A stretch of DNA of 64,000 nucleotides, from positions 33,951,315-34,015,314 of the forward strand of contig JAQISU010001235.1 in NCBI GenBank assembly GCA_029339505.1, written 5' to 3'. How positions within the stretch are numbered: position 1 is the stretch's first letter; the number at the start of each line of letters is the position of its first letter. This document shows positions 49,002 to 61,580 of this stretch, piece by piece. The translations under genes and the position numbers were made by a program. The stretch is from Unio delphinus. Lineage: Eukaryota; Mollusca; Bivalvia; Unionida; Unionidae. The notes under the pieces are model-generated. The model was not told the DNA's origin and did no database searches. It saw nothing but the letters and a program-made list of their open reading frames with translations.

Positions 49002-50241
49002 CTAGGTGAAGACAGAGAAATATCCCCCAGTGTGTAATTATATATAAAATTACTTGATCCCAACAACATGATTTCACTTTTTTAAATATCCAATCAATAG
49101 ATATTGCTTTGATTTACAATAATCATGGGAATGATTAGCATGTACCACAAACTGTTAGTGTCTGATTCAGATTGTTATTAAAATAAATTCAATCATGGAA
49201 GTAACCGCTGCAATAATTTTTCATGTAAACATGGTAAATAGATTACAGCCAAGAATAGCTTAATCCAACGGTAGCAATTCTGTCAGATCCGGTCTGCTTT
49301 ATCGTTATCTCTTATTCACTTAAAATCTTCATGGAATATTCTGACTGATGGATGCTTGATTGCAATGAAAGCATCCTAAAATATAGGAATCTGATTTCTT
49401 GGGCTTTTCTCCTTTGAGCTCCATTACAACTGAACTTGAAAAGCATTGATACAATAATCATATTTTACAACTTCAAAACAATAGCTGAACATACACAAAA
49501 CATACTTTTGTTCCTCTCTCTTAGCAAAGAAGTTGAATATTTGCAAATTGTCAAATGTGAAAGATTTGAGTTTTATATTAAGAAAAGTACTTTGATGACT
49601 CTATGATGAAGTAAAAACTTGTCCCACCTCCTTGAAAATGATGTTTATGTACTCAAAATCAGCAACACTTCTGAAAACACTCATGTGATGCAGATATAGC
49701 ATGTTAGGATTTGTCTTCACTGTGCTTGCCTTGGTTCTGAAATAATGAATCTTCCTAGAAGGCTTCTTTTTAAAAAAAAGTCACTCTTTTTGTTTTCCTT
49801 CTTGAAAACAGTATACAGCCTGCATCCTCTACAAAATTATATTCATGAAGAAACTTGATAAAGCAGATAAAAGCAAAAACTTTTCTTCCTCTGGGTCCAA
49901 ATTAATGTCCATCCAAACTAGCTTCTTAACACTCCTCAACTGCCTACTGGGTCAGTACAACAATACAAAACTGGGAAAACAACTGAAGAAAAATACAAGA
50001 GCTTTTTGTTTTTCCTCCTTGTTTCCAAACTCGTGCAAGTTCAGTGGTTCTCACTCTATCTCCTACCTCCTAAATGCTTTCCCCAGAGCAGTTTATCTAG
50101 GTCAACCAAAACTCAAGAATGTTGTCTGTCTCCTCCCAAGCTCCCAAGCATCGTTTCTTACCACAACTTGTGAATGTGGGAAGAATGAGGGATGCTGATA
50201 AGAGAATCATTAACATGGCACAGCAGGGACCTCTACAGATC
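49002..50241. other. Upstream region, exon candidates uncertain
   Basis: From about 49.8 kb GC rises. A plus-strand frame of 117 codons at 49845-50198 has no recognisable domain. On the minus strand a strong donor (GTTGTG|gtaaga, next to 50162) has two possible acceptors (near 50195 and 50283), the longer giving an open exon reading RWCVLCVQQGIPPEICRGPC with phases 0 to 1. It does not fit the chain. Confidence 0.35.
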
Positions 50242-50442
50242 TCAGGGGGGATTCCCTGCTGTACACACAATACGCACCACCTCTGTTAGAGGGAACAAGG
50301 CATGCAAAGCTGTTAAATGGAGATTTGACAGCCCTAAATAAACACATGGGGCCCTTCTTGATGAGGGGAAAATTCCACGGGGATTTGACACTTGGAACCC
50401 TGCTGGGTCCACAGATGGTTCTGGGCTGTCACAACACTGGAT
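50242..50442 (-). CDS. Coding-like open frame, GC-rich, unknown
   Basis: A minus-strand frame open for 66 codons between stops, with GC near half and no ATG near the start. It reads DSPEPSVDPAGFQVSNPRGI, then FPSSRRAPCVYLGLSNLHL and EVVRIVCTAGNPP. Composition is protein-like. A strong acceptor (ttgttccctctaacag) lies within it and would lead into a different frame. It could be a 5' exon, a decayed element or chance; GC-rich DNA makes long open frames more likely. Confidence 0.25.
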   Translation of the reverse strand: MQCCDSPEPSVDPAGFQVSNPRGIFPSSRRAPCVYLGLSNLHLTALHALFPLTEVVRIVCTAGNPP

Positions 50443-51323
50443 TTAACAGAAATATCCCTGACAAGTAAAACAAAGCAGCACGGACATAACAAAATCAAAT
50501 AGTAAGCCAAAGTTCATTTAAATACACAAAAAACACTATTTATTCCCTCAACAAAACTGTACATTCATACTGCAGTAAAACATTATAATGAAATAAAAAC
50601 TTATTTTGTAACTGTGTGGAACTTTTGTGTGATGAATTAGTTTTCTAATGCCTTTCTAAACAGTCTTTCACAAATTTTAACAGACCAAGCTGTGTATTTA
50701 ATTAATGAAACTATGAAAGAAATGTAAATTTAAATATAAAAATTTGCTCAAGATGTATTCACTAATAAATTGTATTCAATTGTCGGTCTAACCAAAAAAG
50801 GTAATAGGAGGTTCGTATGCACATTCTCATAAAATATATCTACCGAAGAAAAACATGACTTCATAGCAGCATGTAGATACGGTTATTTAACAAGAAGCTT
50901 GTATACAACATTTTTAAAATTGTATCTGTAACAGTTTTCCCCATTTTAGCCTCCCCGATCCCCATTTGTTATCTGTTGAGAGTATTAGTTTGGAAGTGGT
51001 TGCCTGAGGCCAGCAACATGTTGTTGCCTTGACAACGAAGGGGTATTCCCATGCCTACAAATGAAGTGCAAATGTTTACACCCTTCTGTAAATCAAGGAA
51101 ATCATAGTGGAGATGCTACCAAGAGGAAATGGTTAATTTTACTGCCATTAAATGGGACTAATCCTTATTTGCTAGAGCTGTCACTTCTCCTTCAAGCAAT
51201 AAAAAAAATTGGACAACATATTTAATTGCTGAATAACCCACTTGAAACACTGCCAGGTTTAAACATTTTATGAGCTGATTAGTGATTTAACATTTATTCT
51301 TGGATTTAATTCAATCTCGAAAT

Positions 51324-51367
<44 letters not shown>

Positions 51368-52284
51368 TTGAAACTGACAAATTTTCAAATTTATGCAGTT
51401 TCTATTGTGCATGGTGTATATATGTTATCTCAGACTTGTGTGAATACGGATTATGCAGGTGCCCTTTATATACCAGACTTTTATCTAACACATGTTAGAG
51501 TGATGTGAAAGTTTATGATTTGGTAAACATTTTTCATTTCTAAGTGTTTGAAATGTTACTTTTTGAGAACAGGCAAATTACTTTTTTTTTTTAAAAAAAA
51601 CCTGCTGTGAATTCTAATAAAATGAATTGGCAAGCAACTAAAAACAAATTTACATCAATATTCTGTTTTTTTTCTCTCGACAGGATTAGATAATTTTTTT
51701 CCCCTAGTATATTTATTATCACGATTATCAGTTTATAAGCTTATAAAATACTCCCATAAAAACAGTTTGATGCCAATAATATAATTCATATATACTTGTC
51801 TGTAGTTGCAATTTTATATTTAAAAAAATTATGTAGATGCTAATAAATTAAGACATATTTCCCATCTAGTAATTCATCCCTAAACACTCCTTACTATCCA
51901 AATCCAATAATTTTTGTTACATTTTTTGGGGCATAACAATTTTCCCAATTTAAAATCGATTTATACAATAACAATGCCTTAATTTCAAACGTTGCTTCTC
52001 TTACTAAATCAAGTAAATAGGTCACCTTTGGCTTGCTGGTGAAATATACACGTGAACATACATCCAAATCTGTCAAGGTTCTTGAATGCTACATCATTTA
52101 GGTCTGTCATTTAAAAATTGAGCCAAACGCGAAGATCAGTTTTGGGAGCAGAATTACCAAAATAATATATTGTATCTATTTCATTAAATGTACACAAAAG
52201 CAATCCAGTTTTTTAAAAAAAATGACGACACCGATTTAAAAAAAAAGACATTGCTTCCTGCATGACGATCATGATTGGAGGTTA
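50443..52284. other. Unique sequence, nothing called
   Basis: AT-rich sequence with a (CA)n run at 51327-51365 and A/T homopolymers. No exon or mobile element is supported. Confidence 0.4.
51327..51365. repeat. (CA)n microsatellite
   Basis: About 19 uninterrupted CA dinucleotides. Confidence 0.95.
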
Positions 52285-52440
52285 TACAGTTCATAATTCA
52301 AGGGGTATAACAAAATTTATGGATGAGCAAACTTAAGATCCCTTTCCGTATTTATAAAGGTTTCGCAATTCAAGGGGTATAACACCATTTATGGACGAGA
52401 AAACTTAAGATCCCTTTCCATAATTATAAAGGTTCATTCA
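52285..52440. repeat. Tandem duplication, about 78 bp
   Basis: Two copies of 'aattcaaggggtataac' plus 'gatccctttcc(g/a)ta' and ttataaaggtt, differing at a handful of bases. Confidence 0.85.
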
Positions 52441-53029
52441 ATACACAACACAAGTAAAAAAAAAAAAATCGGCAACTTGTTTGGAATTGAAGGTCAATGA
52501 AAGAAGTGTACACGGATGTCAATTTCAAGTGACAAATACAGTAATTCAAAAGGTGTCCACAAAAGGACAATACACTAAGACGTCGATAGCGTTCATACAG
52601 GATTTCTTATAAATGGACAAATGACAAATACATTGAGAGAGGGTGTGTCGCTTAAAGCTTATTAATCTTTAGGGATAAATTGGTAAATAAAGTACACAAG
52701 CTTGTAATAAAAAAGGCTGATTAAAGAGAAAATAGAGTTTTTGTGGTAAAATAAAATAAAAAAAATTGAAAGGAACATTTACGAATGAAAAAGGGCACTA
52801 ATGCCACCTACTGTGCATAAAAGTGGTGAGAACTTTAGAATTTTTTAAAATATGGAACAATACTAATGACATGGATCCTGATACACACAGGTAAAATCTT
52901 GGGAGTATATTAAGCCTGAAAATTACCTTTGCCTTGTTGGGATCGGATATCAGTACATCTGACTGCTTGCTAGGATGTGTTTCAAGGTATTAAAGGGCAT
53001 GGTTGAATGATCAATTACACTGACCTGTG

Positions 53030-53780
53030 GTCAATGTATGCATTCTTTAACAAAACTTACTGTGTAGAAACCACTATTAGTGGACTTGTGATAATCTTGA
53101 CCTTGGACTTCTTGTTTACCCTATTGGAATCTTTCTTGAAGTAGAAGCCATAGTTTGGTGAAAGGATGTACTTTGGAACAAAAGTTATTATGTAAAACCC
53201 ATTTTGTTTCAACTCACAACAACCAAAACCTTTGTTTTACCTCAAAATTCAATAAGCACTGTACTTATCTCAATTCTACATAAACCTCTGTTCAAAAGAT
53301 ACAGAACTAAAGTTATCATGAAAAGTTTTGTTTTTCCCTCATCGGTGACCATTCATTCACTTGTTCACTCTAAAATCATAATGTCTCATTCTGACCCAAA
53401 AGTGTAAAGCATCCACAAACTTTCATTAAGATATACAGGTACTGTTGAATATTTTTGTGCAGAATCAACTTTACAGTGACTTTAACATTTGTATTTTTAT
53501 CCCAAATAAACAGGCCTCTCTTTACTCCAAATGCATGCCAACAACAGTTTCAGTTTGGTCTAGCTCAGGCAGAACTAAAGTTATTGTGTTGCAATAAAGT
53601 TATTATGTTGCACTCATTTTTCTTCTCTCTGTCATGATGAACTTGACCTTTAACCCAAATACCAACAATATTCTACCTTATCCCAGATGTCTACAAAGTT
53701 TGGTTAATGTCTGGAATGTAGTACTGTACTAATATTAATGTATGCAAACCCTTTTTCTTGTTTCAGTTCTCCTTCTTCCT
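53030..53780. repeat. Diverged interspersed 'gaccttgac' repeat cluster
   Basis: Recurrent motifs include tcttgaccttggacttcttg, gatgaacttgacctttaacc, several 'actaaagttat(t/c)(a/g)tg' and tctacaaagtttggtta. The pattern of 'gaccttgaccttt...acaaagtttggt...' is familiar from dispersed repeats in bivalve genomes. Boundaries are unclear. Exon-like pairs of splice sites inside it were not called. Confidence 0.45.
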
Positions 53781-54159
53781 TGCCACAAGTGCAGATAACT
53801 CCGTGTGATAATGTGCTCTCTGACAATACTTATAACATTATATAACATACATACTGATAAGTCTGCATGTACATCTTCAGTCACTGTAGTCCACTGAAAG
53901 GAGTTTAGAAGTGTTCACATGATTCTGTCATACATTAAAACCAGCAGCAAATCAAAAGGCAATAGATAGAGGTCATACAGGTGCCACAACAAAACACACA
54001 GGACACAAGTTGGGTGTATAAAACAGTATGTAGAACAAAAACCTTTCCTAGACCTGCCAACCTCTCATTCATTGTTCAAATCAGTTAAGGTTTGTAATGC
54101 TTGTGCATACTACAGAACATCAATACTGCAGTATGCTATCTCCATCAAAGGACAAAATC

Positions 54160-54806
54160 ATTAACAGAGCGAGACTGCCCCTACCAGGCTTCATTATGAC
54201 CAGACAGGGACTGCCCCCAAATGCCAGGCACCATCATTACAAGAGTGAGACAGACCCAAACACTAGGCACAATCATTACCAGAGTGGGACTACCCCAACA
54301 CTAGGCACATTCATTACAAGAGTGGGACAGCCCTAAACACTAGGCACAATCATTACCAGAGTGGGACTACACCAACACTAGGCACATTCATTACAAGAGT
54401 GGGACAGACCCAAACACTAGGCACAATCATTACCAGAGTGGGACTACCCCAACACTAGGCATATTCATTACGAGAGTGGGACAGCCCTAAACACTAGGCA
54501 CAATCATTACCAGAGTGGGACTACCCCAACACTAGGCACATTCATTACAAGAGTGGGACAGACCCAAACACTAGGCACAATCATTACCAGAGTGGGACTA
54601 CCCCAACACTAGGCACATTCATTACAAGAGTGGGACAGACCCAAACACTAGGCACAATCATTACCAGAGTGGGACTACCCCAACACTAGGCACATTCATT
54701 ACAAGAGTGGGACAGCCCCAAACACTAGGCACAATCATTACCACTGAGGGACTACCCCCAAACATTAGGCATCATTATTTTCAGAGTGGGACTGTCCCAA
54801 CACTTA
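54160..54806. repeat. 77-bp dimeric tandem repeat
   Basis: Two related monomers alternate. One is 38 bp (attaccagagtgggactacc then ccaacactaggcacattc). The other is 39 bp (attacaagagtgggacag then acccaaacactaggcacaat). About 16 monomers form roughly eight AB pairs. The flanking units at each end are degenerate (aaatgccaggcacc, aacattaggcatc). A frame at 54097-54336 runs through it by chance. Confidence 0.93.
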
Positions 54807-54999
54807 AACCTTCTGGAATATAGTGTTATCAAATGAAGTGATGTATATTTAATTTCTATTGCATGTTTACTATTTTTGTTTACGATTATATATTGTAAGA
54901 GAACATATTAACTAGCCAATATTTGCCTATCATTGTAGGTCATGTATTAAGATAATTATTCATTCAAAACATGTTTACTGATGTTTGAGCTTCTGATAC

Positions 55000-55833
55000 A
55001 GCCTTTATTCCGTATGAAAAGATTTTCAAATTAGCTGCTATAGCAGCCATATTGGATACAACATTGGCACCATTTTCTCTAACACATTTTTAAAAAACAG
55101 TTGGTTAATACCCTTTGTTAATAATTTAAAGAATCAGTGGCAAGATTTTTAAATATGGTCATCCTGTATGTCTGCAGGGCCTCATTTCCCTTTAGGAAGA
55201 ACTAGATATCATAAGAAGTGCTTTGGTGAGAACCACATGTCGATGAATATTCATTCCTCAAAAACAATAAAAAGATTTTCAAGATAGTCCCCCAGGTAGC
55301 CATAATGAATACCAGATCAGCATTACATTTATTCATGACCAAAGAGATACCCTTAAAACGTTATTCTCGTCAAAAGCCAATTTCAAAATAACTTTCCATT
55401 TAGAAAGAGTAGCAGCAAAAAGATTTCAAGACGATGGCAATATTTGAGGTCAGAATGGCACCTGATTCTCATTCAGAATCATCATAAAATCATAATTAAT
55501 CTTTTGGTGAAAGTCTTATATTTAAAAGACCTGTAATTTAGGTGGCGCTCTACAGCTTCAGATTTTGCAAAGGGTTAAAATTTTAAAGAAAACTAATTTC
55601 ACCAAGTTTCCTCACTGGTTATATTGGCTATTTAAAAAAAGACCTTGTACATCTTAGGTTAGGTAACCTTTAATTTCCTTCATTCTAGTATATTATTCAT
55701 GGATGTAATATGGGTTATAGAGTATACAGCTTAGCCTTACTCCAGATATACACCTTCCAAAAAACTGCTAGCTCCATTTGGTCATTTTCACTTCCTGGAC
55801 TTCAAAGGAAGAGCTGATAATCTTTCTTTTAAC

Positions 55834-55878
<45 letters not shown>

Positions 55879-56600
55879 ATTCATCCAGTGCACTTTCAGA
55901 AGTTGGTTATGTCTAGTTGGGCAAACTTCATTTGCTGATTTTAATAGGTGCTAAAGATAATGTACTTTATTAGATTTATTTAGGCTGATTTTTTTAAGCA
56001 CAAGGGAGCAGTCATTATATTAAAAGTGTGCTAACTAAGATCATGTACAATATTCATAAGTATAATATCCAAAGAAATGTCAGCCACATCACATCAAAGT
56101 AGCATAGATTAATGCCAACATTCTCACCAGTGTGCATGTTTCAAATGCAAACAACTTCACCTTACATGTCACTTTCTCAAAAATACAGAATAACTGGTGA
56201 GCGACCCTTAGGAGTAGCAATATTAAGATTTTCAAGATGGCTGCCATGATGGCCAAACTAATTTTAGATCAGCACCATTTTTATTAAGGACGAACTAAAC
56301 ATCAAAAGTTTTCTCATGAAAACCCCATGATGATATGTGATAACAAGGCTTTCATGACGTTATAAAGGTACCATTTTTATTTAGGACCAACATAACTTCC
56401 TAAGAATTCTTTTACTAAAAATCCCATGTAGATATGCCATTCTGTTCAGTATTGACAACATGATTCTCAACATTGCTGTCATGGCTGCCACAGTTGATGT
56501 CAGTTCAGCATCAATTTTATTTCTACATCATGTGACCATCCATTTAGGATTAGCAAAACGATTTTCAAGATGGCTGTTGTGGTGGCAATACCGTACGTCT
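55000..56600. repeat. Old dispersed repeat, 'tcaagatggc' units
   Basis: At least five diverged units contain 'gattttcaagatggctgcc' or similar, then 'ggc..(a)ttggat..cagcaccatttt', then 'aggacgaactaaacatc'. Examples start near 55019, 55272, 56228, 56470 and 56558. The same motifs occur in the 285-bp duplication at 28228-28780. Units are too diverged to fix the period. Confidence 0.5.
55836..55875. repeat. (AT)n microsatellite
   Basis: About 20 AT dinucleotides. Confidence 0.95.
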
Positions 56601-56707
56601 GAGTGAGACTATTTTTAGATTGGATTAAACAGATCTTTGGATGAATGCATGCAAATTTGTATGTCAATCATCCACATTGTTTAGGATGAATATAGATCAC
56701 GAACCGG

Positions 56708-56990
56708 TGATAATAGACAGACAGAGTATGGATAAGGTAATAGACAGACAGAGTATGGATAAGGTAATAGACAGACAGAGTATGGATCAGATAATAGACA
56801 GACAGTACGGATAAGGTAATAGACAGAGTATGAATAAGGTAATAGACAGTACGGATAAGGTAATAGACAGACGGAGTATTGGTAAGGTAATAGACAGACA
56901 GAGTATGGATAAGGTAATAGACAGACAGTACGGATAAGGTAATAGACAGACAGAGTATTGGTAAGGTAATAGACAGAGTATGGATAAAGA
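56708..56990. repeat. 27-bp tandem repeat, about 11 copies
   Basis: Units of taatagacagacagagta plus tggataagg, with variants lacking 'cagacag' or changing 'tggataagg' to 'ttggtaagg'. Because many units are multiples of 3, two minus-strand frames (56668-57051 and 56681-57121) stay open and encode YPYSVCLLP or YYLIHTLSV repeats. They are not genes. Confidence 0.93.
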
Positions 56991-58440
<1,450 letters not shown>

Positions 58441-58920
58441 GACAGACAAACAGTTATTGATACATAGTTTTGGAGTTTATTTAACATGTTGAATGGTTCC
58501 AAGTTTCTTTTATTGCTCTTTGTTTCATTTTCATCCATTTTTAACAAAGTGTAGTGTGTCTGCAACAGCTGATAAACATTTACTCTAAGGACCTGAAGAA
58601 AATTATCAATATTTTATCAGTTTAAAAAAGTGTTACTCCATAAAGACCTGAAGAAAATGAAGAAGAGAAATATAACAATCTATAATGGTTACTGGTGTGC
58701 ATCAAAAACACACAATCAATGCTTGGTTTGCTTGGATAAAGCACGATTTAAGGTAATTTGCCTTAAAGGATTTCTTGCAAAAGATGTATATGCTTTTCAA
58801 ATTTTGATTGACACAAATTACACTGGTTTATGTGTAGGGTTGAAATAAGATATTTTTAAAAAAATTTAAGAAAAAAATTTGTATACATTTAAATAAAACA
58901 TACTAAATGAATAGATGAGT

Positions 58921-59040
58921 ATATATAATATAATATAATATAATATAATATAATATAATATAATATAATATAATATAATATAATATAATATAATATAATA
59001 TAATATAATATAATATAATATAATATAATATAATATATAA
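58921..59040. repeat. (TATAA)n pentanucleotide repeat
   Basis: About 23 uninterrupted copies of taata. The Tyr-Ile-Leu frame across it on the minus strand (58889-59209) is not a gene. Confidence 0.97.
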
Positions 59041-59334
59041 TTAAAAAATAGCTATGATGTCCCAAAATTCTAATCAGATCATTTACATATTGATTCAACT
59101 GTCTACCAAAATTGTATTTCTCTGCTAAGAGTGACTTTTGTGCTATCCTGCAAACAGGATTCTTGGGGATTGATGAATGGATGTACACAGTAGGTATGAA
59201 CATGGCCAAATCAAATGTCCCCTTGTCTCTCTACTTGACACAGTCAAGAATGGTACATCCACATATTTCTTTTAACAAACAAGTAAACTAGTTTAATTCT
59301 CCCAAATGCTAACAATTTTCATTACTCCATCTAC

Positions 59335-59515
59335 AAACAGTGTAATTCCACCAGAAGAAGTCTATTCAGGACTCCTACAAATAGTGTTAATTCTACCAGA
59401 GGGATGACAGTTCTCAGGACTCCAACAAATAGTGTTAATTTTACCAGAGGGATGACAGTTCTCAGGAATCCTACAGTGTAATTCAACCAGAAGGCTGACA
59501 CTTCTCAGAACTGGT
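59335..59515. repeat. Degenerate 55-60 bp tandem repeat, 3-4 copies
   Basis: Units share 'agtgttaatt(c/t)taccaga', gggatgacagttctcagga and 'ctcc(t/a)ac'. The outer copies are worn (tgtaattccaccagaag; tgtaattcaaccagaag). Confidence 0.85.
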
Positions 59516-59711
59516 TTTACAGAAATTGAAGTTATGATGACCTAAGTGTCTTATCAGAGGGAATTAATTTAGAACTAAGAGGGATTATCAGAAGTAATTA
59601 CAACTCTGAAATTCCAAGTGAGGCTTATGGTTCTGGGTAATGTCAGTATGCCCTAATGTTCATCTATATTGAGGGCTGTTGATGTTAAGGGCCAAGTGCT
59701 GAAGTTCTTAC

Positions 59712-59807
59712 TCAATATTTGTAGATAACTAAGGATAGGAGGAGAACACCTGACATTTTGTTTTGCTTTACTAGCAATTGATAATAGACAGATCTGGAAC
59801 CAGTCAC
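59712..59807 (-). CDS. Candidate 96-nt internal exon, unknown
   Basis: The minus strand shows one of the strongest acceptors in the window (ctttgccctttttcctgcag) and a donor ATATTGA|gtaaga. Between them the phase 1-1 frame is open: DWFQICLLSIASKAKQNVRC then SPPILSYLQIL. The phase-0 frame (VTGSRSVYYQLLVKQNKMSG) is open except for a stop at the last codon; a weaker internal donor (GTCAG|gtgttc) would avoid it. It lies upstream of the chained gene on the same strand and could be an earlier exon, but a linking exon with phases 1 to 2 is missing. Confidence 0.35.
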   Translation of the reverse strand: MTGSRSVYYQLLVKQNKMSGVLLLSLVIYKY

Positions 59808-60029
59808 CTGCAGGAAAAAGGGCAAAGAAGAAAGGTACAAGGAAACAGAAAAATCTTTGCATTTTTTTTTAAAAGCCTGTAATTGAAATTTCCAGGAAAT
59901 CAAGTAAAAAAAAACTGCTGTCTTCATCATAATTCATGTATAATTCTCAGAAAGAAATGTAAAATGGTACTTGCCTACTACCAAGACTTTAAATTTGCCT
60001 TTTTACTTTTAATGTATTTTGGTATGCAG

Positions 60030-60066
60030 AAATCTCTTATACACAGCTGTTACGGAACCAGAACCA
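60030..60066 (+). CDS. Candidate 37-nt internal exon, plus strand
   Basis: On the plus strand a long pyrimidine-rich acceptor (gtattttggtatgcag) precedes 37 nt that end in a perfect donor (CCAGAACCA|gtgagt). With incoming phase 2 and outgoing phase 0 it reads NLLYTAVTEPEP; the other frames are also open. No partner exon was identified. It overlaps no other feature but lies on the strand opposite to the chained gene. Confidence 0.25.
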
Positions 60067-61371
60067 GTGAGTAAGACATAGAAATTGTTCCGAGTGTTTT
60101 ATCTCCTGTCATTTTTTTTCTTACATCCTTTTACTTTACCAATGCAAAAAAAAACAACGTAAAACATGTTTCTTGCCACCCAAGGATTGTAGCTGACACA
60201 GGCATGATAACTAAATGCCAACATCTTATAATAATGTATCAAAAGAAAAATTTGTAAAGATTTCACCAATTTTCACATATTTTTTTCTATTATGTGCAAA
60301 ATTGCAGATCAACTTGCCCAGTTAAAGAACTTTATACTACCAGCAAAATGTTGAGCAACATTAATGTGTTTATTATGAACTGTTGATGGTGACTATGTTG
60401 ATCCTGTTACAAAGCAATACACCAACAATACTGCACAATGCACAACTTTGCTGGTACAGAGACAGGAAGTACTTTCTTTTAATCTCATTATGGTATATTA
60501 GAACTAAAGGGGAAGACTAAAAGGGAAACTTGTTTATCAACACGGTAATTTACAAAGAAAAAAAAAACAAAACAGGAGAGAACAATGAATTCCAAGATGA
60601 ATAGTTGGAACAAGAATCAGACAAGGCAAGAGGAGTCTGAGATGATGGAGGATTATGTTCTCTTTGCCTAATGCGCTATATGTATTTGTAAATACTATGG
60701 GACGTAAGGGTAGTGGCCATCGCCCTCAGACTCTATATGTGTGCGCGCGTGTTATTGATATTTGTGTCAAATTAGGAACTCAAGAGATCCATTATTAATA
60801 TTAACCTTATTTCTTTTTCTTAAATTAAGTAAACTGCTTTCTCAAAGATTTGTCAAGGAGATAAAATGTAAAATTTCACGAAGGTCAATTTCTTTCCCAT
60901 ATAATTTATATTATTTTAAAAGTTACATCTTATTTAAAAAAAATTTAAAGCAAGCCTTATAAAGTACAGAGGATATATTTCATGTGCTTTTAGAAAATTA
61001 ACAACCATACATGTGTCACATCACTGATTTATTCAAACACAGAAAATGTACAAGTACCATTTGCCACACTATAAAAAGGTTGATACAAAAGAACAACATG
61101 CTGAATATCAATTTCTACATTTGTTTTCATGTAAAAAAACTTCATGGTTGCAGGATGTAATGTTACTAATTGTTCTGATCCATTATTAGGACATCCTTGT
61201 ATCTGGTAATAAACACTATAATAACATCTACCACGAAACATTTAACAGTTCATTTTTAAAAAAATGCAATCAATAATTTAGACAAGCAACTAGCACTCAA
61301 CTAACTGAATTGTCTTTATATCCACCCACACCATTTTCTGTATCTTGTAAATGCGTCTAATTTACTTTCTG
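60067..61371. other. Mostly unique sequence
   Basis: A short plus frame at about 60580-60670 (MNSKMNSWNKNQTRQEESEM, ending with TAA) is highly charged but has no clear splice sites and is not called. There is a CG-containing tgtgcgcgcgtg stretch at about 60738. Confidence 0.4.
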
Positions 61372-61462
61372 TTTATTTATTTATTTATTTAGTTATCTAT
61401 TTATTTATTTATGTATTTATCTATTTATTTATTTATGTATTTATCTATTTATTTATTTATTA
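61372..61462. repeat. (TTTA)n-rich repeat
   Basis: Imperfect tttat and ttat(g/c)ta units form about 90 bp, partly as a 24-bp higher unit (tatttatgtatttatctatt repeated). Confidence 0.9.
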
Positions 61463-61543
61463 TCATTTGTGAAAATTTTGCTTATTTTACCAAATAAATC
61501 CATCTCTATATTCTAATCCATGAATTTTCATCATCATTATTAT

Positions 61544-61580
61544 CTTGTGCTGAAAAATGGCATTAAACCTTACAACAACA
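61544..61580 (+). mobile_element. SINE 3'-tail fragment
   Basis: gtgctgaaaaatggcattaa followed by accttacaacaaca matches the last 35 bp of the SINE family, in plus orientation. The head and body are missing, as in a strongly 5'-truncated insertion. Confidence 0.7.

Noticed and set aside
49845..50198. Plus-strand frame of 117 codons
   Set aside because: No domain or splice support is seen, and the composition (Ser, Leu, Lys, Phe) fits chance in pyrimidine-rich sequence. A minus-strand donor lies inside it.
53050..53110. Minus-strand exon-like segment with a perfect gtaagt donor
   Set aside because: It lies inside the dispersed 'gaccttgac' repeat and lacks a good acceptor.
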